Assembly: GCA_020633205.1 (NCBI GenBank) | Contig: JACKEB010000012.1 | Coordinates: 186,001-250,000, forward strand | Origin: Polyangiaceae bacterium | Lineage (GTDB): Bacteria; Myxococcota_A; Polyangia; Polyangiales; Polyangiaceae | Length of the DNA stretch: 64,000 bases | Direction: 5' to 3' | Shown here: positions 1-8,274 of the stretch, piece by piece | Position numbering within the stretch: the first letter of the stretch is position 1 | Layout of the letters: every line of letters starts with the position of its first letter | Program-made: the position numbers and the translations under genes | Notes under the pieces: generated by a model | Databases searched by the model: none | What the model was told of the DNA's origin: nothing | Seen by the model: only the letters and a program-made list of their open reading frames with translations

Positions 1-2
1 AC

Positions 3-125
3 GAGATGCTGCTCAGCCTCTCCTTCGACCACCGCCTCATCGACGGTCACATCGGCGCGGCGTTCGCGGCCGACATCGTCGCCCTGCTGCAGAATCCCGA
101 TCGCCTGATGCTCGAGATGGGCTGA
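3..125 (+). CDS. 2-oxoacid dehydrogenase E2 acyltransferase, C-terminal end (partial)
   Basis: The last 40 residues of a lipoamide acyltransferase (E2) subunit; the gene starts left of the window. The reading frame contains SFDHRLIDG, matching the E2 catalytic HxxxDG motif whose His and Asp catalyse acyl transfer from lipoyl-lysine to CoA. It is followed by a helix ending in LLQNPDRLMLEMG, the usual end of these proteins. Pyruvate, 2-oxoglutarate and branched-chain E2 cannot be told apart from this fragment. Stop is TGA at 123-125. Confidence 0.85.
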   Translation, partial: EMLLSLSFDHRLIDGHIGAAFAADIVALLQNPDRLMLEMG

Positions 126-847
126 ACGCCCAGACGCGCGCCCACCAGGCGCGAACAACGCCTCGTGAACAAGGCGGCTACAACCACCAACATTCAAGGG
201 TGGTTGGGGGGGAGGGTGCGTCGTCGTTCCACTGACCCACGACGTTCGCGCGTTCCAACTGGCCTGCGCCGAAACCGGCGTCCGCCAAAACAGGCGTTCG
301 TCGAGTCCCATCCTCAGCAGCCGCTCGAGTGCGTTCTGGAGCTCACCTGACTCGCGCCTGCCCTCCCGTCTTGCGGGCGCAGCACGCTCATCGCGCCATG
401 AAACTGACCAATTCTGCCTGGAAACGCGCGCGGAAACTCCGAGTACACCGCTGAACAGTCACCGGGACAGTGCGTCGAGCAGGTGAGGGCGGTGAAATGG
501 GCCGAAATCGCGTTGGAACGGTAACGTTCAGTAGCTGGTCCGAACCGCCAAGGTGGCCGCACTCCGCCCATCGGCCGATTCAACGGCCGATTCAAGGCAA
601 CAGAGCGGCCGATCCGACGGCCGCCTCAAGTAACAGAGCGGCCGATTTAACGGCCGCCTCCAGCAACAGAGCGGCCGATTCAACCGACCGTCGAGCCATC
701 TGAAGCACACTTGTCTGAGGTGTGACGAGGTAAGGTGTCATCCTCCAAATCAGCGTCTTTCGTCTTTGGAATGCCCCGCGAACCCCATTGGATTCGCGAG
801 CTTCCGTGATACGGTGTAGAGTTGTACCCCGAGGAGGATCCTGTTCG
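126..847. other. 722-bp intergenic region
   Basis: No convincing gene. Short open frames here are driven by GC bias or by the repeat at 599-690. The region holds that tandem repeat and, near its right end, the ribosome binding site of the next gene (GAGGAGG around 831-837). A promoter for the gene at 848 must lie here but I cannot place it. Confidence 0.6.
599..690. repeat. 33-bp tandem repeat, about 2.8 copies
   Basis: Units begin with AACAGAGCGGCCGAT at 599, 632 and 665, an exact 33-bp period. The unit carries two GC palindrome cores (CGGCCG-like), and shorter GGCCGATTCAA copies precede it at about 571-595. The third copy degenerates after about 26 bases. Spacers are absent, so this is not a CRISPR array. 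Confidence 0.85.
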
Positions 848-1879
848 ATGAAGCGCTTCTTGAAGGCCGCAACCTTGGCTTCCGTGATTGCTCTGTCCCT
901 GAATGCCGGGGCGCAGTCAGATGCTCCGTCACCGGAGGATATCAAGGCTGCCGGCAAGGCATTCGATCAAGGCCGCAAACACTACAAGGACGGTGAGTTG
1001 GTTGAAGCTGCCGAGCAGTTTGAAGCTGCGGATCAGGCTGCTCCCAGCGCCACCGCGTTGATGCTCGCGCTACGCGCACGCAAGGAAGCTGGCCAGATGG
1101 ATCGCGCGGCGACCCTGGCACGCCTGGCATTGGACCGGCACTCCGACGACGAAAAGCTGCGAAAGCTGGCGGAGGAAACGCTCGCGGAGACGCAGGGGAA
1201 GTTCTTCGAGCTAACGGTGAACTGCGACGAGCCGTGTACGTTGGTCGTGGGAACCCGTCTCGTGCACGGTAAGGCTGCCACAAAGCGCGTGCTCTACTTG
1301 AAGGAGACCAAGATCTCCGTGCGCGCCGGTTGGAGCAAAGAGCGCATCGAGACCCAGGACATCAAGGGTGCTGCTGGCGGCTCGGGCGAGCTGACGTTCA
1401 AGGCACCACCAATCCCCGTGGAAAAGCCGGAAACGCCAGCCGGCGGCACCGGGCCCGTCGACGATGGTGGTGGAGGGATTGGTGACAAGGGGACCGTCAA
1501 GGTCGAGCCTGGCAGCGGCATGTCCCCGGCTGTGTTCTGGGTGGGCGCTGGCCTTACATTGGTCGCGGGTGGCGTGACCGTGTGGAGCGGCCTCGACACT
1601 CAGAACAATCCTGGTCGTTCCAAGGTCAAAGAGGAATGCGCCGGGCAAGGCGAGGACTGCGCTCTCTACCAAGAGGGCTTGGACAAGCAGAAGCGCACCA
1701 ACATCATGGCTGCGGTGACGGGTGGTGTCGGTCTGGTCACCATCGTTATCGGGGCCTTCTTCACCGATTGGAGCGGTGGGGAGACCGCGCGCACGCCGTC
1801 GCGCGTACAGAAGGCAAGCATTCAGCCCTGGCTTGGGGTCGGAAACGGCGCCACATTAGGGGCACTCGGCAGATTCTGA
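848..1879 (+). CDS. Exported TPR-like protein with C-terminal membrane helices
   Basis: A 343-aa protein starting at ATG 848, chosen because GAGGAGG lies about 10 bases upstream and the first 22 residues (MKRFLKAATL...LNAGAQ) form a signal peptide. Residues 30-115 are Ala/Leu-rich helical repeats of TPR type. Residues 120-190 form a beta-rich segment like the PEGA modules common in myxobacterial envelope proteins. A Pro/Gly linker follows, then two hydrophobic helices near residues 224-245 and 283-305. The next gene begins 7 bases after the stop and encodes a Ser/Thr kinase, so the two probably form an operon. Role unknown; an envelope scaffold or signalling partner is a guess from context. 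Confidence 0.75.
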   Translation: MKRFLKAATLASVIALSLNAGAQSDAPSPEDIKAAGKAFDQGRKHYKDGELVEAAEQFEAADQAAPSATALMLALRARKEAGQMDRAATLARLALDRHSDDEKLRKLAEETLAETQGKFFELTVNCDEPCTLVVGTRLVHGKAATKRVLYLKETKISVRAGWSKERIETQDIKGAAGGSGELTFKAPPIPVEKPETPAGGTGPVDDGGGGIGDKGTVKVEPGSGMSPAVFWVGAGLTLVAGGVTVWSGLDTQNNPGRSKVKEECAGQGEDCALYQEGLDKQKRTNIMAAVTGGVGLVTIVIGAFFTDWSGGETARTPSRVQKASIQPWLGVGNGATLGALGRF

Positions 1880-1886
1880 GGGAATC

Positions 1887-3476
1887 GTGGTTGCAGCGAA
1901 GCTCATAGACGTCGGTGAAGAAGGGGTCCAGCGGATCGACCGCTATGACCTGGTGGCTGAGATTGCGTCAGGCGGCATGGCGACCGTGTACCTGGCTCGG
2001 CTCGCCGGCGTGGGGGGATTTCAGCGCTTCGTCGCAATCAAGCGCCTCCATCCTCACCTCGCCAAGGAGAAAGAGTTCGTCGAGATGTTCCTCGACGAGG
2101 CTCGCCTTGCCGCAGGGATTCATCATCCAAACGTAGTGCCCATCCTCGAAGTGGGAGCCAGCGAACGCGGCTACTACCTCGTGATGGAGTACATCGAGGG
2201 CGATACGCTGGCGCGGTTACTCGCCCGTGCTGCGACCACCGCCGGGAAAATCCCGGCGGATATTGCGATTCGGATCCTGCTCGACATGCTACAAGGCTTG
2301 CATGCGGCGCACGAGCTGAAGGACGAGAAGGGGCAGGCTACCGAGCTAGTTCACCGGGACGTCTCTCCGCAGAACATCCTGGTGGGCATGGACGGGGTGA
2401 GTCGCATCACCGACTTTGGCGTGGCCCGTGCGGCCTCGCGGCTCTCAGCGACCCGTGTTGGCCAGCTGAAAGGCAAGATCGCCTACATGGCGCCGGAGCA
2501 GGCCGCCGGCGATACCCGAGTCGATCGTCGCGCGGACATCTTCTCCGCCGGTATCGTGCTGTGGGAGGTGCTTGCGTCGCGCCGTCTGTTCAAGGCGGAG
2601 AATGAGGCGGCGACTCTGTCGCGCGTCGTCAGCGAACCGATTCCGAACCTGCACGACCTCGCCCCGGATGTTCACCCGCAAATCAGCTTGGTGTGCATGA
2701 AGGCGCTCGAGCGGGATCCGGACAAGCGCTTCTCGACCTGTGCGCAGTTCGCAGACGTGCTTGAACGCGCTGCTGCAGCCGTCGGCAAGATCGCCGCTCC
2801 GCGAGAAGTTGCGGCCTACGTGCAAGAGGTCATCGGTACTGAGATCAGCCAGCAGCGAGACGCGGTTCGCGCCTGGCTCGCTCGCAGTGAACCCAGTCAG
2901 CTCGAACGGCCGAACTTCTCGTTGTCGACCGCCCCGCCTGCTATGGCTGGCGCCAGCTCTAGCGTTTCCGCTGGGAACATGGAGCTCTCTAGCGTCAACA
3001 CGCAGTCGGGCCTGATCAGTCATCCTCAGCTCTCGCAGATCAGTCAGGTCTCGGAGGTTCACAACACCCGCCGCTCCAAGGCACCGCTCGTGATCGGTGG
3101 CGTGGCGTTGCTCCTGGCGTTGGGTGTTGGTGGCCTGGTGGCCGCGGGCAGCAACAAGGAAGAAGGCCCGGCGACTGCCGGCGCGCCCGAGGCTCCGAAG
3201 ACCGAGGCTCCAGCGGCAGAGAAGCCTGCGGCTCCCGCTCCCAAAGAGGAACCAAAGGCGGAGCCCGCTAAAGCCCCGGAGGAGGCGAAGCCCCAGGCGT
3301 CAGCCGAAGCCAAGGCTGAGGAAAAGGACGACGAGAAGAAGGCGCAGCGCCCCGTGTACGGCGGCTCTTGGCGTCCGAAGGCGACGAAGCCAGAGAAGGT
3401 GGAAGAGCCGGCTCCTGCTCCCAAACCGACTGCGGCCCCCAAGCCAGACGTCGATTTGTCCAACCCCTACAAGTGA
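1887..3476 (+). CDS. Membrane-anchored Hanks-type Ser/Thr protein kinase
   Basis: A 529-aa protein from GTG 1887, with GAGGGA just upstream. The kinase domain spans about residues 18-295: glycine loop IASGGMATVY, catalytic Lys52 (VAIKR), Glu71, HRD at 156-158 (VHRDVSPQN), DFG at 176-178 and APE at 202-204, so all catalytic residues are present. A Ser-rich linker leads to a single transmembrane helix at about 399-421, then a long Ala/Pro/Glu/Lys tail predicted to be periplasmic. Instead of PASTA or other ligand domains it has only this low-complexity tail, as in many myxobacterial kinases. It phosphorylates proteins on Ser/Thr; substrates are unknown, but FHA proteins at 34093-36936 are possible readers. 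Confidence 0.95.
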   Translation: MVAAKLIDVGEEGVQRIDRYDLVAEIASGGMATVYLARLAGVGGFQRFVAIKRLHPHLAKEKEFVEMFLDEARLAAGIHHPNVVPILEVGASERGYYLVMEYIEGDTLARLLARAATTAGKIPADIAIRILLDMLQGLHAAHELKDEKGQATELVHRDVSPQNILVGMDGVSRITDFGVARAASRLSATRVGQLKGKIAYMAPEQAAGDTRVDRRADIFSAGIVLWEVLASRRLFKAENEAATLSRVVSEPIPNLHDLAPDVHPQISLVCMKALERDPDKRFSTCAQFADVLERAAAAVGKIAAPREVAAYVQEVIGTEISQQRDAVRAWLARSEPSQLERPNFSLSTAPPAMAGASSSVSAGNMELSSVNTQSGLISHPQLSQISQVSEVHNTRRSKAPLVIGGVALLLALGVGGLVAAGSNKEEGPATAGAPEAPKTEAPAAEKPAAPAPKEEPKAEPAKAPEEAKPQASAEAKAEEKDDEKKAQRPVYGGSWRPKATKPEKVEEPAPAPKPTAAPKPDVDLSNPYK

Positions 3477-3619
3477 CGCGCGCCCAGGCGTTTCGGCGCT
3501 GGTAGCCGCTTCCCGAGGCTCGGTCGAATTGTTCGCGCATCCGGGCACGAGATGTCGGCGGGGACTCGACGCACCTGGCGCTGTTGACAGGGGACCACCG
3601 GGACCCACCTTGACCCCCC

Positions 3620-3820
3620 ATGAGCAAACCGGGTGTCGCTGCCGTGCTGTCCTTCATCGTTCCGGGCGTTGGGCAGATCTACAACGGCAAGTTCCTACGA
3701 GGCCTGTTTTGGCTGGTGGTCACTCCAGGGTTTTGGATTGGCTCCGGCGGGTTGCTCGGTTGGGTGTGTCATCTGATAGCGGCGTACACCGCGTATGCAT
3801 GGGCAAAATCCCATCCGTAG
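3620..3820 (+). CDS. Small TM2-domain-like membrane protein
   Basis: 66 residues from ATG 3620. It begins SKPGVAAVLSFIVPGVGQIY, matching the TM2-type pattern of a first helix ending in P-G-x-G-Q-x-Y-N-G, followed by a turn (NGKFLRG) and a second hydrophobic stretch of about 35 residues. The family is small integral membrane proteins of unknown biochemical role. It sits 143 bases after the kinase on the same strand. Confidence 0.8.
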   Translation: MSKPGVAAVLSFIVPGVGQIYNGKFLRGLFWLVVTPGFWIGSGGLLGWVCHLIAAYTAYAWAKSHP

Positions 3821-4022
3821 CGGTGTGAGGCGGGGCCAGCGACGGCGCCATGACGCGCTGGGACGACGTTTGACAAGCGGGTGACCCGCTGCTAACTGTC
3901 CGCGCGCCTGGCAGCCTGTGGAACCTGATTGGTTTCCTAGGCTTAACCATTGTCCGGCTGCGTGCTTCGGCACGTGGCTTCCGCCGCCTCAACCTTGGGT
4001 TGAGCAACCATCGGGTGACGCT

Positions 4023-4970
4023 GTGGCCCTCAAGCGAGTCTGCATCTTCTCGGGAAACGCGAACCCTGATTTGGCGACGGAAATCGCCAAGCACCTCGAC
4101 ACTCAGTTGGGTGAGCTTAGGGTGTCCCGTTTCAGCGACGGCGAGACCTTCTGCGAGATCCGCGAGAACGTGCGCGGCCTCGACACCTACGTGGTGCAGC
4201 CGACGTGTTCACCGGTCAACGACAACCTGATGGAGTTGCTGATCATGTGCGATGCCCTGCGTCGTGCGTCGGCCGCTTCGATCACGGCGGTGATTCCGTA
4301 CTACGGTTACGCGCGGCAAGATCGCAAAGTGGCGCCTCGTACTCCCATCACGTCGAAGCTCGTCGCTGACTTGATGGTTGCCGCGGGGATCCATCGTATC
4401 GTCTGCGTCGACCTGCACGCAGGTCAGATCCAGGGCTTTTTCAACATCCCGTTCGACCACCTGTACGCGCTGCCGGTGTTCCTCGAGGACTACCTCTCCC
4501 ACCGCTATGGCAAGGACGCCGTCGTGGTGTCTCCCGATGCCGGCGGCGTGGAGCGTGCGCGCGCGTACAGCAAGCGGCTGGGTGCGTCGTTGGCCATCAT
4601 CGACAAGCGCCGTGAACGCGCAAACGTCAGCGAAGTGATGCACATCATTGGCGACGTCGCCGATCGGGACTGCATCATCGTGGACGACATCTGCGACACC
4701 GCGGGCACGCTGTGCAATGCCGCCCGCGCGCTGAAAGACGGCGGAGCCAAGACCGTCGTCGCCGCGCTGACCCACGGTGTGCTCAGCGGACCTGCGGTCC
4801 AACGCATCGAAGATTCACCTCTCGAAGAGGTCGTCGTCTCCAACTCGATTCCTCCGAGTGATGAGGCGCGCGCTTCGAAGAAGATCAAATTCCTCTCTCT
4901 CGGAAAGCTGCTGGGCGAAGCGATCCGACGGATTCACAACAGTGACTCCGTCAGCTCTCTCTTCGTGTAG
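4023..4970 (+). CDS. prs: Ribose-phosphate pyrophosphokinase (PRPP synthetase)
   Basis: 315 residues when started at GTG 4023 (VALKRVCIFSGNANPDLA), which is the normal Prs length; the open frame extends upstream to 3918 but that part has no Prs homology. The enzyme makes PRPP from ribose 5-phosphate and ATP for purine, pyrimidine, His, Trp and NAD synthesis. Recognisable are the ATP/ribose segments FSDGE and RQDRK, and the PRPP-binding loop IIVDDICDTAGTL near residues 218-230. It is followed by rplY, a frequent bacterial neighbour order (prs-rplY-pth). Confidence 0.97.
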   Translation: MALKRVCIFSGNANPDLATEIAKHLDTQLGELRVSRFSDGETFCEIRENVRGLDTYVVQPTCSPVNDNLMELLIMCDALRRASAASITAVIPYYGYARQDRKVAPRTPITSKLVADLMVAAGIHRIVCVDLHAGQIQGFFNIPFDHLYALPVFLEDYLSHRYGKDAVVVSPDAGGVERARAYSKRLGASLAIIDKRRERANVSEVMHIIGDVADRDCIIVDDICDTAGTLCNAARALKDGGAKTVVAALTHGVLSGPAVQRIEDSPLEEVVVSNSIPPSDEARASKKIKFLSLGKLLGEAIRRIHNSDSVSSLFV

Positions 4971-5063
4971 ACACCGAGCGCTCGCAAGGCGACTGCCGCA
5001 TCCGGCTTTCGTCTTGCATTACCGCGGGGATACTCTCCCTAGGAAAAGTAAAGAAGCAAGCAA

Positions 5064-5666
5064 ATGGAACCGATTACAGTTAAGGCAAGTATCCGTAGTG
5101 ACCGTGGTAAGGGCGCCGCCCGCCGCATGCGCCGCGCTGATCAAATCCCCGCCGTTGCGTACGGCAAGGAGCTGAAGCCGGTCGCTCTGGCCGTCTCGCC
5201 CAAGTCGCTCAAGGAAGCAATCCTCGGCAAGTTCGGGTTGAACTGCGTGATCAAGCTCGAGATCGAAGGTGGCGAGAGCTTCCACACGCTGGTGGCTGAG
5301 CACCAGTACCACCCCGTAAGCCGCGAGCTGCTGCACGCCGACTTCCTGCGCATCGACATGAGCAAGCCCGTCGACATCGACGTGCCGTTCGAGCTCAAGG
5401 GTCGCGCGAAGGGCGTCGTGCTCGGTGGTGAACTCCGTCAGGTTTACCGCAAGCTCCCCGTCACCTGCATGCCCGGGCAGATCCCCGAGAAGATCGTGCT
5501 GGACGTTAGCGACCTCGGCCTCGACGACAGCGTGTCGGTGAAGGGCTTGAGCCTGCCGGAGGGCGTGACCGTCCGTATGGGTGAGAACCGCACCGTCGCG
5601 GCCGTCGTTGCGGGTCGCAAAGCCAAGGCTGCAGAAGCCGAGGCTGAAGACGCCGCCAAGGCGTGA
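5064..5666 (+). CDS. rplY: 50S ribosomal protein bL25, long (Ctc/TL5) form
   Basis: 200 residues from ATG 5064. The N-terminal 95 residues match L25, which binds 5S rRNA (GKGAARRMRRADQIPAVAYG and HADFLRIDM). The C-terminal beta domain (DIDVPFELKGRAKGV onward) identifies the long Ctc/TL5 form, ending in an Ala/Glu-rich tail. Its TGA overlaps the GTG start of pth by 4 bases, implying translational coupling. Confidence 0.97.
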   Translation: MEPITVKASIRSDRGKGAARRMRRADQIPAVAYGKELKPVALAVSPKSLKEAILGKFGLNCVIKLEIEGGESFHTLVAEHQYHPVSRELLHADFLRIDMSKPVDIDVPFELKGRAKGVVLGGELRQVYRKLPVTCMPGQIPEKIVLDVSDLGLDDSVSVKGLSLPEGVTVRMGENRTVAAVVAGRKAKAAEAEAEDAAKA

Positions 5667-6235
5667 TCCTCGTCGCCGGCCTGGGCAATCCAGGCGACCG
5701 CTACGAGCTTACGCGGCACAACATTGGCTTCCTGGTGGTCGACGCGCTTGCTGCGCGGTCGGCCACTACGGCCATTTGGCGCTCCCACTCCGACGGCGAT
5801 CTGGCGCAAGTGGATGTGGCGGGCTCGCGACTATTGCTCCTCAAGCCGCAGACGTTCATGAACCACTCGGGGCGCTCGATACGCGGTGTCGCGAGCTACT
5901 TCAAGCTCGAGGTCGAGCAGGTGCTGGTGGTTCACGACGAGCTGGACCTGCCGTTCGGTCGGCTACGCATGAAGTTGGGTGGCGGAGACGCTGGTCACCG
6001 GGGCGTGCGCTCGACTGCAGCCGAAATGGGCTCGAAAGACTTCGCGAGGCTGCGCGTCGGAATTGGCCGTCCTCCCGTGATCTTTGAGGGGACGGTGGCG
6101 GATTATGTGCTACAAGCCTTCGCCCTGCCGGAGCGGGAAGAGCTACCCAGTGTGCTCGACCGCGCCGTTCAGGCGGTGACGTTGGTCGCAGAGCGAGGCC
6201 TCGCAGAAGCGATGAACATCACCAATCAGTGCTGA
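5663..6235 (+). CDS. pth: Peptidyl-tRNA hydrolase
   Basis: 190 residues from GTG 5663, overlapping the rplY stop (GTGA). It recycles peptidyl-tRNA released by stalled ribosomes. Visible family features are VAGLGNPGDRYELTRHNIGF at the N-terminus with the catalytic His, the MNHSG segment, and HDELDLPFG containing the conserved Asp. Length is normal for the family. Confidence 0.97.
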   Translation: MILVAGLGNPGDRYELTRHNIGFLVVDALAARSATTAIWRSHSDGDLAQVDVAGSRLLLLKPQTFMNHSGRSIRGVASYFKLEVEQVLVVHDELDLPFGRLRMKLGGGDAGHRGVRSTAAEMGSKDFARLRVGIGRPPVIFEGTVADYVLQAFALPEREELPSVLDRAVQAVTLVAERGLAEAMNITNQC

Positions 6236-6391
6236 GAGGCACTGCTCCTTGCTCCTCGGCTGTCGCCCTCATCTCTCGTGGGCAGCAGGCCGATTCCCTC
6301 CGGGGCCGGCGTTCTCGTCGTCTTTGGGTGGAGCTGGGTCACCATCGGTGCCCCTGGGGGCCGAATCAGTCCGAGAGGAGACGACAACTCA

Positions 6392-6925
6392 ATGGCAGCA
6401 ATAGTGGCAACGGCGCCCAGCCGTGTGCGTGAATACGAAACCATCTACGTGATGCGGCCCGACGTGGCGCGTGACGCCGCAGAGCGCGTCTCGCAGCGCG
6501 TTCAGGAAGTGATGGAGCGCGAAGGCGCTCGCCTGTCCCTGGTCGAGACCTGGGGACGTCGCGCGTTGGCCTACAAGGTCAACAAGCACCGTCACGGCAT
6601 CTACGTGTACCTGAAGTTCCTTGCTGGTGGCACCACGGTGTCCGAGCTCGAGCGTAACTTCCGTCTGCTCGACGAGGTCATCAAGTTCCAGACCATCGTG
6701 CTTGGTAACGTCGAGGGCGACGTCGAAATCAGCTCCGAGGCGGTCGCGTTCGAGGCCGTCGAGGGGATCCCCGCGGAAGAGGACGAGGCCCACTCGCTCG
6801 CACGCGAGCTTGGCCTGGAAGACCCGGAGCCCGGCTCTCGCTACGACCGTCGGAACGACGATGACGACTCCGATGACGATGATGACGACGAGTCTTCCGA
6901 GACCGAGGAAGAGGAGGAAGAGTGA
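6392..6925 (+). CDS. rpsF: 30S ribosomal protein bS6 with long acidic tail
   Basis: 177 residues from ATG 6392, preceded by GAGAGGAG at 6373-6380; an upstream extension of the frame is not S6-like. Residues 12-110 are the S6 fold (YETIYVMRP, GRRALAYKV, HGIYVYLKF). The last 45 residues are almost all Asp/Glu/Ser, ending in a run of six Glu. S6 pairs with S18 on the platform of the small subunit, and rpsR follows with a 1-base overlap. E. coli S6 has a short poly-Glu tail; this one is much longer. Confidence 0.96.
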   Translation: MAAIVATAPSRVREYETIYVMRPDVARDAAERVSQRVQEVMEREGARLSLVETWGRRALAYKVNKHRHGIYVYLKFLAGGTTVSELERNFRLLDEVIKFQTIVLGNVEGDVEISSEAVAFEAVEGIPAEEDEAHSLARELGLEDPEPGSRYDRRNDDDDSDDDDDDESSETEEEEEE

Positions 6926-7194
6926 TGAGCACTGCACTCGATAGCGTTTCTGGCAAGGACCGCCTGGACCGTGACCCGCGCCGTGCGCGTCGTCGCGGCT
7001 GCCCCTTCTGTGGCGATGCGGCCCTGACCATCGACTACAAGGACCCCCAGTTCTTGAAGTACTTCATCACCGAGCGCGGCAAGATCGTGCCGCGCCGGGT
7101 GTCTGGAACCTGCGCCAAGCATCAGCGTGAGCTGACCGTGGCCATCAAGCGGGCCCGCAACATTGCGCTGCTGCCCTTCACCATGAACTCTTGA
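6925..7194 (+). CDS. rpsR: 30S ribosomal protein bS18, zinc-binding form
   Basis: 89 residues from ATG 6925 (TGATG overlap with rpsF). A GTG three bases earlier is possible but adds only one residue. CPFC at residues 26-29, Cys63 and His66 form the ligand set of the zinc-type S18. The family core IDYKDPQFLKYFITERGKI and the basic RARNIALLPF end are intact. Confidence 0.96.
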   Translation: MSTALDSVSGKDRLDRDPRRARRRGCPFCGDAALTIDYKDPQFLKYFITERGKIVPRRVSGTCAKHQRELTVAIKRARNIALLPFTMNS

Positions 7195-7205
7195 GGAGGT
7201 GTCCC

Positions 7206-7667
7206 ATGGCGACAGCGATTCAAGTCGTCCTGCATCAGGACGTTGAAAACCTCGGAAACAGCGGTGACGTGGTCAAGGTCCGTCCCGGCTACGCTCGCAA
7301 CTACCTCATTCCGCGCGGACTCGCCGTGGTGGCCAACAAGGCCAGCATCGCGCGCGTGGAAGACATCAAGAAGGCCGCCAAGGTCCGCGCCGCAAAGCAG
7401 CTGGAGGAGGCCCGAGAGGCCGCAACCAAGCTGGAGAACGTCGCGATCAAGCTGGAGCGTGCCGTCGGCGACGAGAACAAGATGTACGGTTCCGTCACTG
7501 GTAAGGACATCGAGGAGGCCTACGCAGCGCTAGGTCACCACTTCGACCGCAAGGACATCGAGCTTTCCGACCCGATCAAGACGCTCGGTCTGCATGACGT
7601 CCCGCTGCGCCTGCACCGCGAGGTGAAGGTGACGCTCAAGGTCGAGGTCATCAAGAAGTCGAGCTGA
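7206..7667 (+). CDS. rplI: 50S ribosomal protein bL9
   Basis: 153 residues from ATG 7206, with a near-perfect Shine-Dalgarno GAGGAGGTG at 7193-7201 overlapping the rpsR stop. The N-terminal domain carries the L9 signature GDVVKVRPGYARNYLIPRG. It continues into the long connecting helix (rich in Ala/Lys/Glu) and the C-terminal RNA-binding domain. It ends the rpsF-rpsR-rplI operon at a strong terminator. Confidence 0.97.
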   Translation: MATAIQVVLHQDVENLGNSGDVVKVRPGYARNYLIPRGLAVVANKASIARVEDIKKAAKVRAAKQLEEAREAATKLENVAIKLERAVGDENKMYGSVTGKDIEEAYAALGHHFDRKDIELSDPIKTLGLHDVPLRLHREVKVTLKVEVIKKSS

Positions 7668-7690
7668 GCTTTCAGCTCATCCGCTTGCAG

Positions 7691-7724
7691 AAGGCCCCAG
7701 CGTTTCGACGCTGGGGCCTTTTCG
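7691..7724 (+). terminator. Rho-independent terminator after rplI
   Basis: A 12-bp perfect stem (AAGGCCCCAGCG at 7691-7702 pairing with CGCTGGGGCCTT at 7709-7720), a 6-base loop and TTTTC after it. It lies 24 bases past the rplI stop. Confidence 0.92.
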
Positions 7725-8274
7725 CATGTGGATGCCGCGCCCCAGCGGCTGGTCGAGCGTAGGCCAAGGTCTCCGGTGTGCTCCGGATATTGCCGCGCGG
7801 TAATGGCGGGGCTCGTGGTCGGGTGACGATGGGCCTGCCTCTGTGGGTCTGTCAAGGGCTGCTTGGTAGCTGGCTGCTGTCATCCTGGGGATAACTGGTG
7901 GAGTGGATCGGGGTAAGCTCTGCATGTACGCTCGGAATGGCCGCAAGCGCAAAATCGCGGAGAGCGTGGCGTTCTTCGTCCTAGTCTAGGAACGGATCCC
8001 AGCGTACAACTTGGGGCGGCTGCAGTTAGCAGCCCGTAGCAATGCCCGTCACGGTGCTGCCGTTGCGGGTCGCTTTTCGACTCGGCGGTACCTCTCGTTA
8101 CTCCTCGTTGTCGCGGCAAAGATTAAATTGACGTGCGGAAAATGACTCTCGGCTCCGCGTGCTCGTCGGTCGGGTGCGCGCGGGAGACCAAAGCTCGGGC
8201 GTGCTTCGGCGCCTCGAAGTGGTGGGGCTGAGGTTCCGGTAGGGCCAACACTAGGTGATGGATAGAGGCGGCAA
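7725..8274. other. 550-bp intergenic region before dnaB
   Basis: No supported gene on either strand. There is a small AT-richer patch around 8119-8150 that could hold the dnaB promoter, but I cannot assign -35/-10 elements with confidence. No clear repeat or RNA fold was seen beyond the terminator to its left. Confidence 0.5.

Noticed and set aside
599..690. Possible CRISPR array
   Set aside because: The 33-bp units are contiguous without unique spacers, and no cas genes are near.
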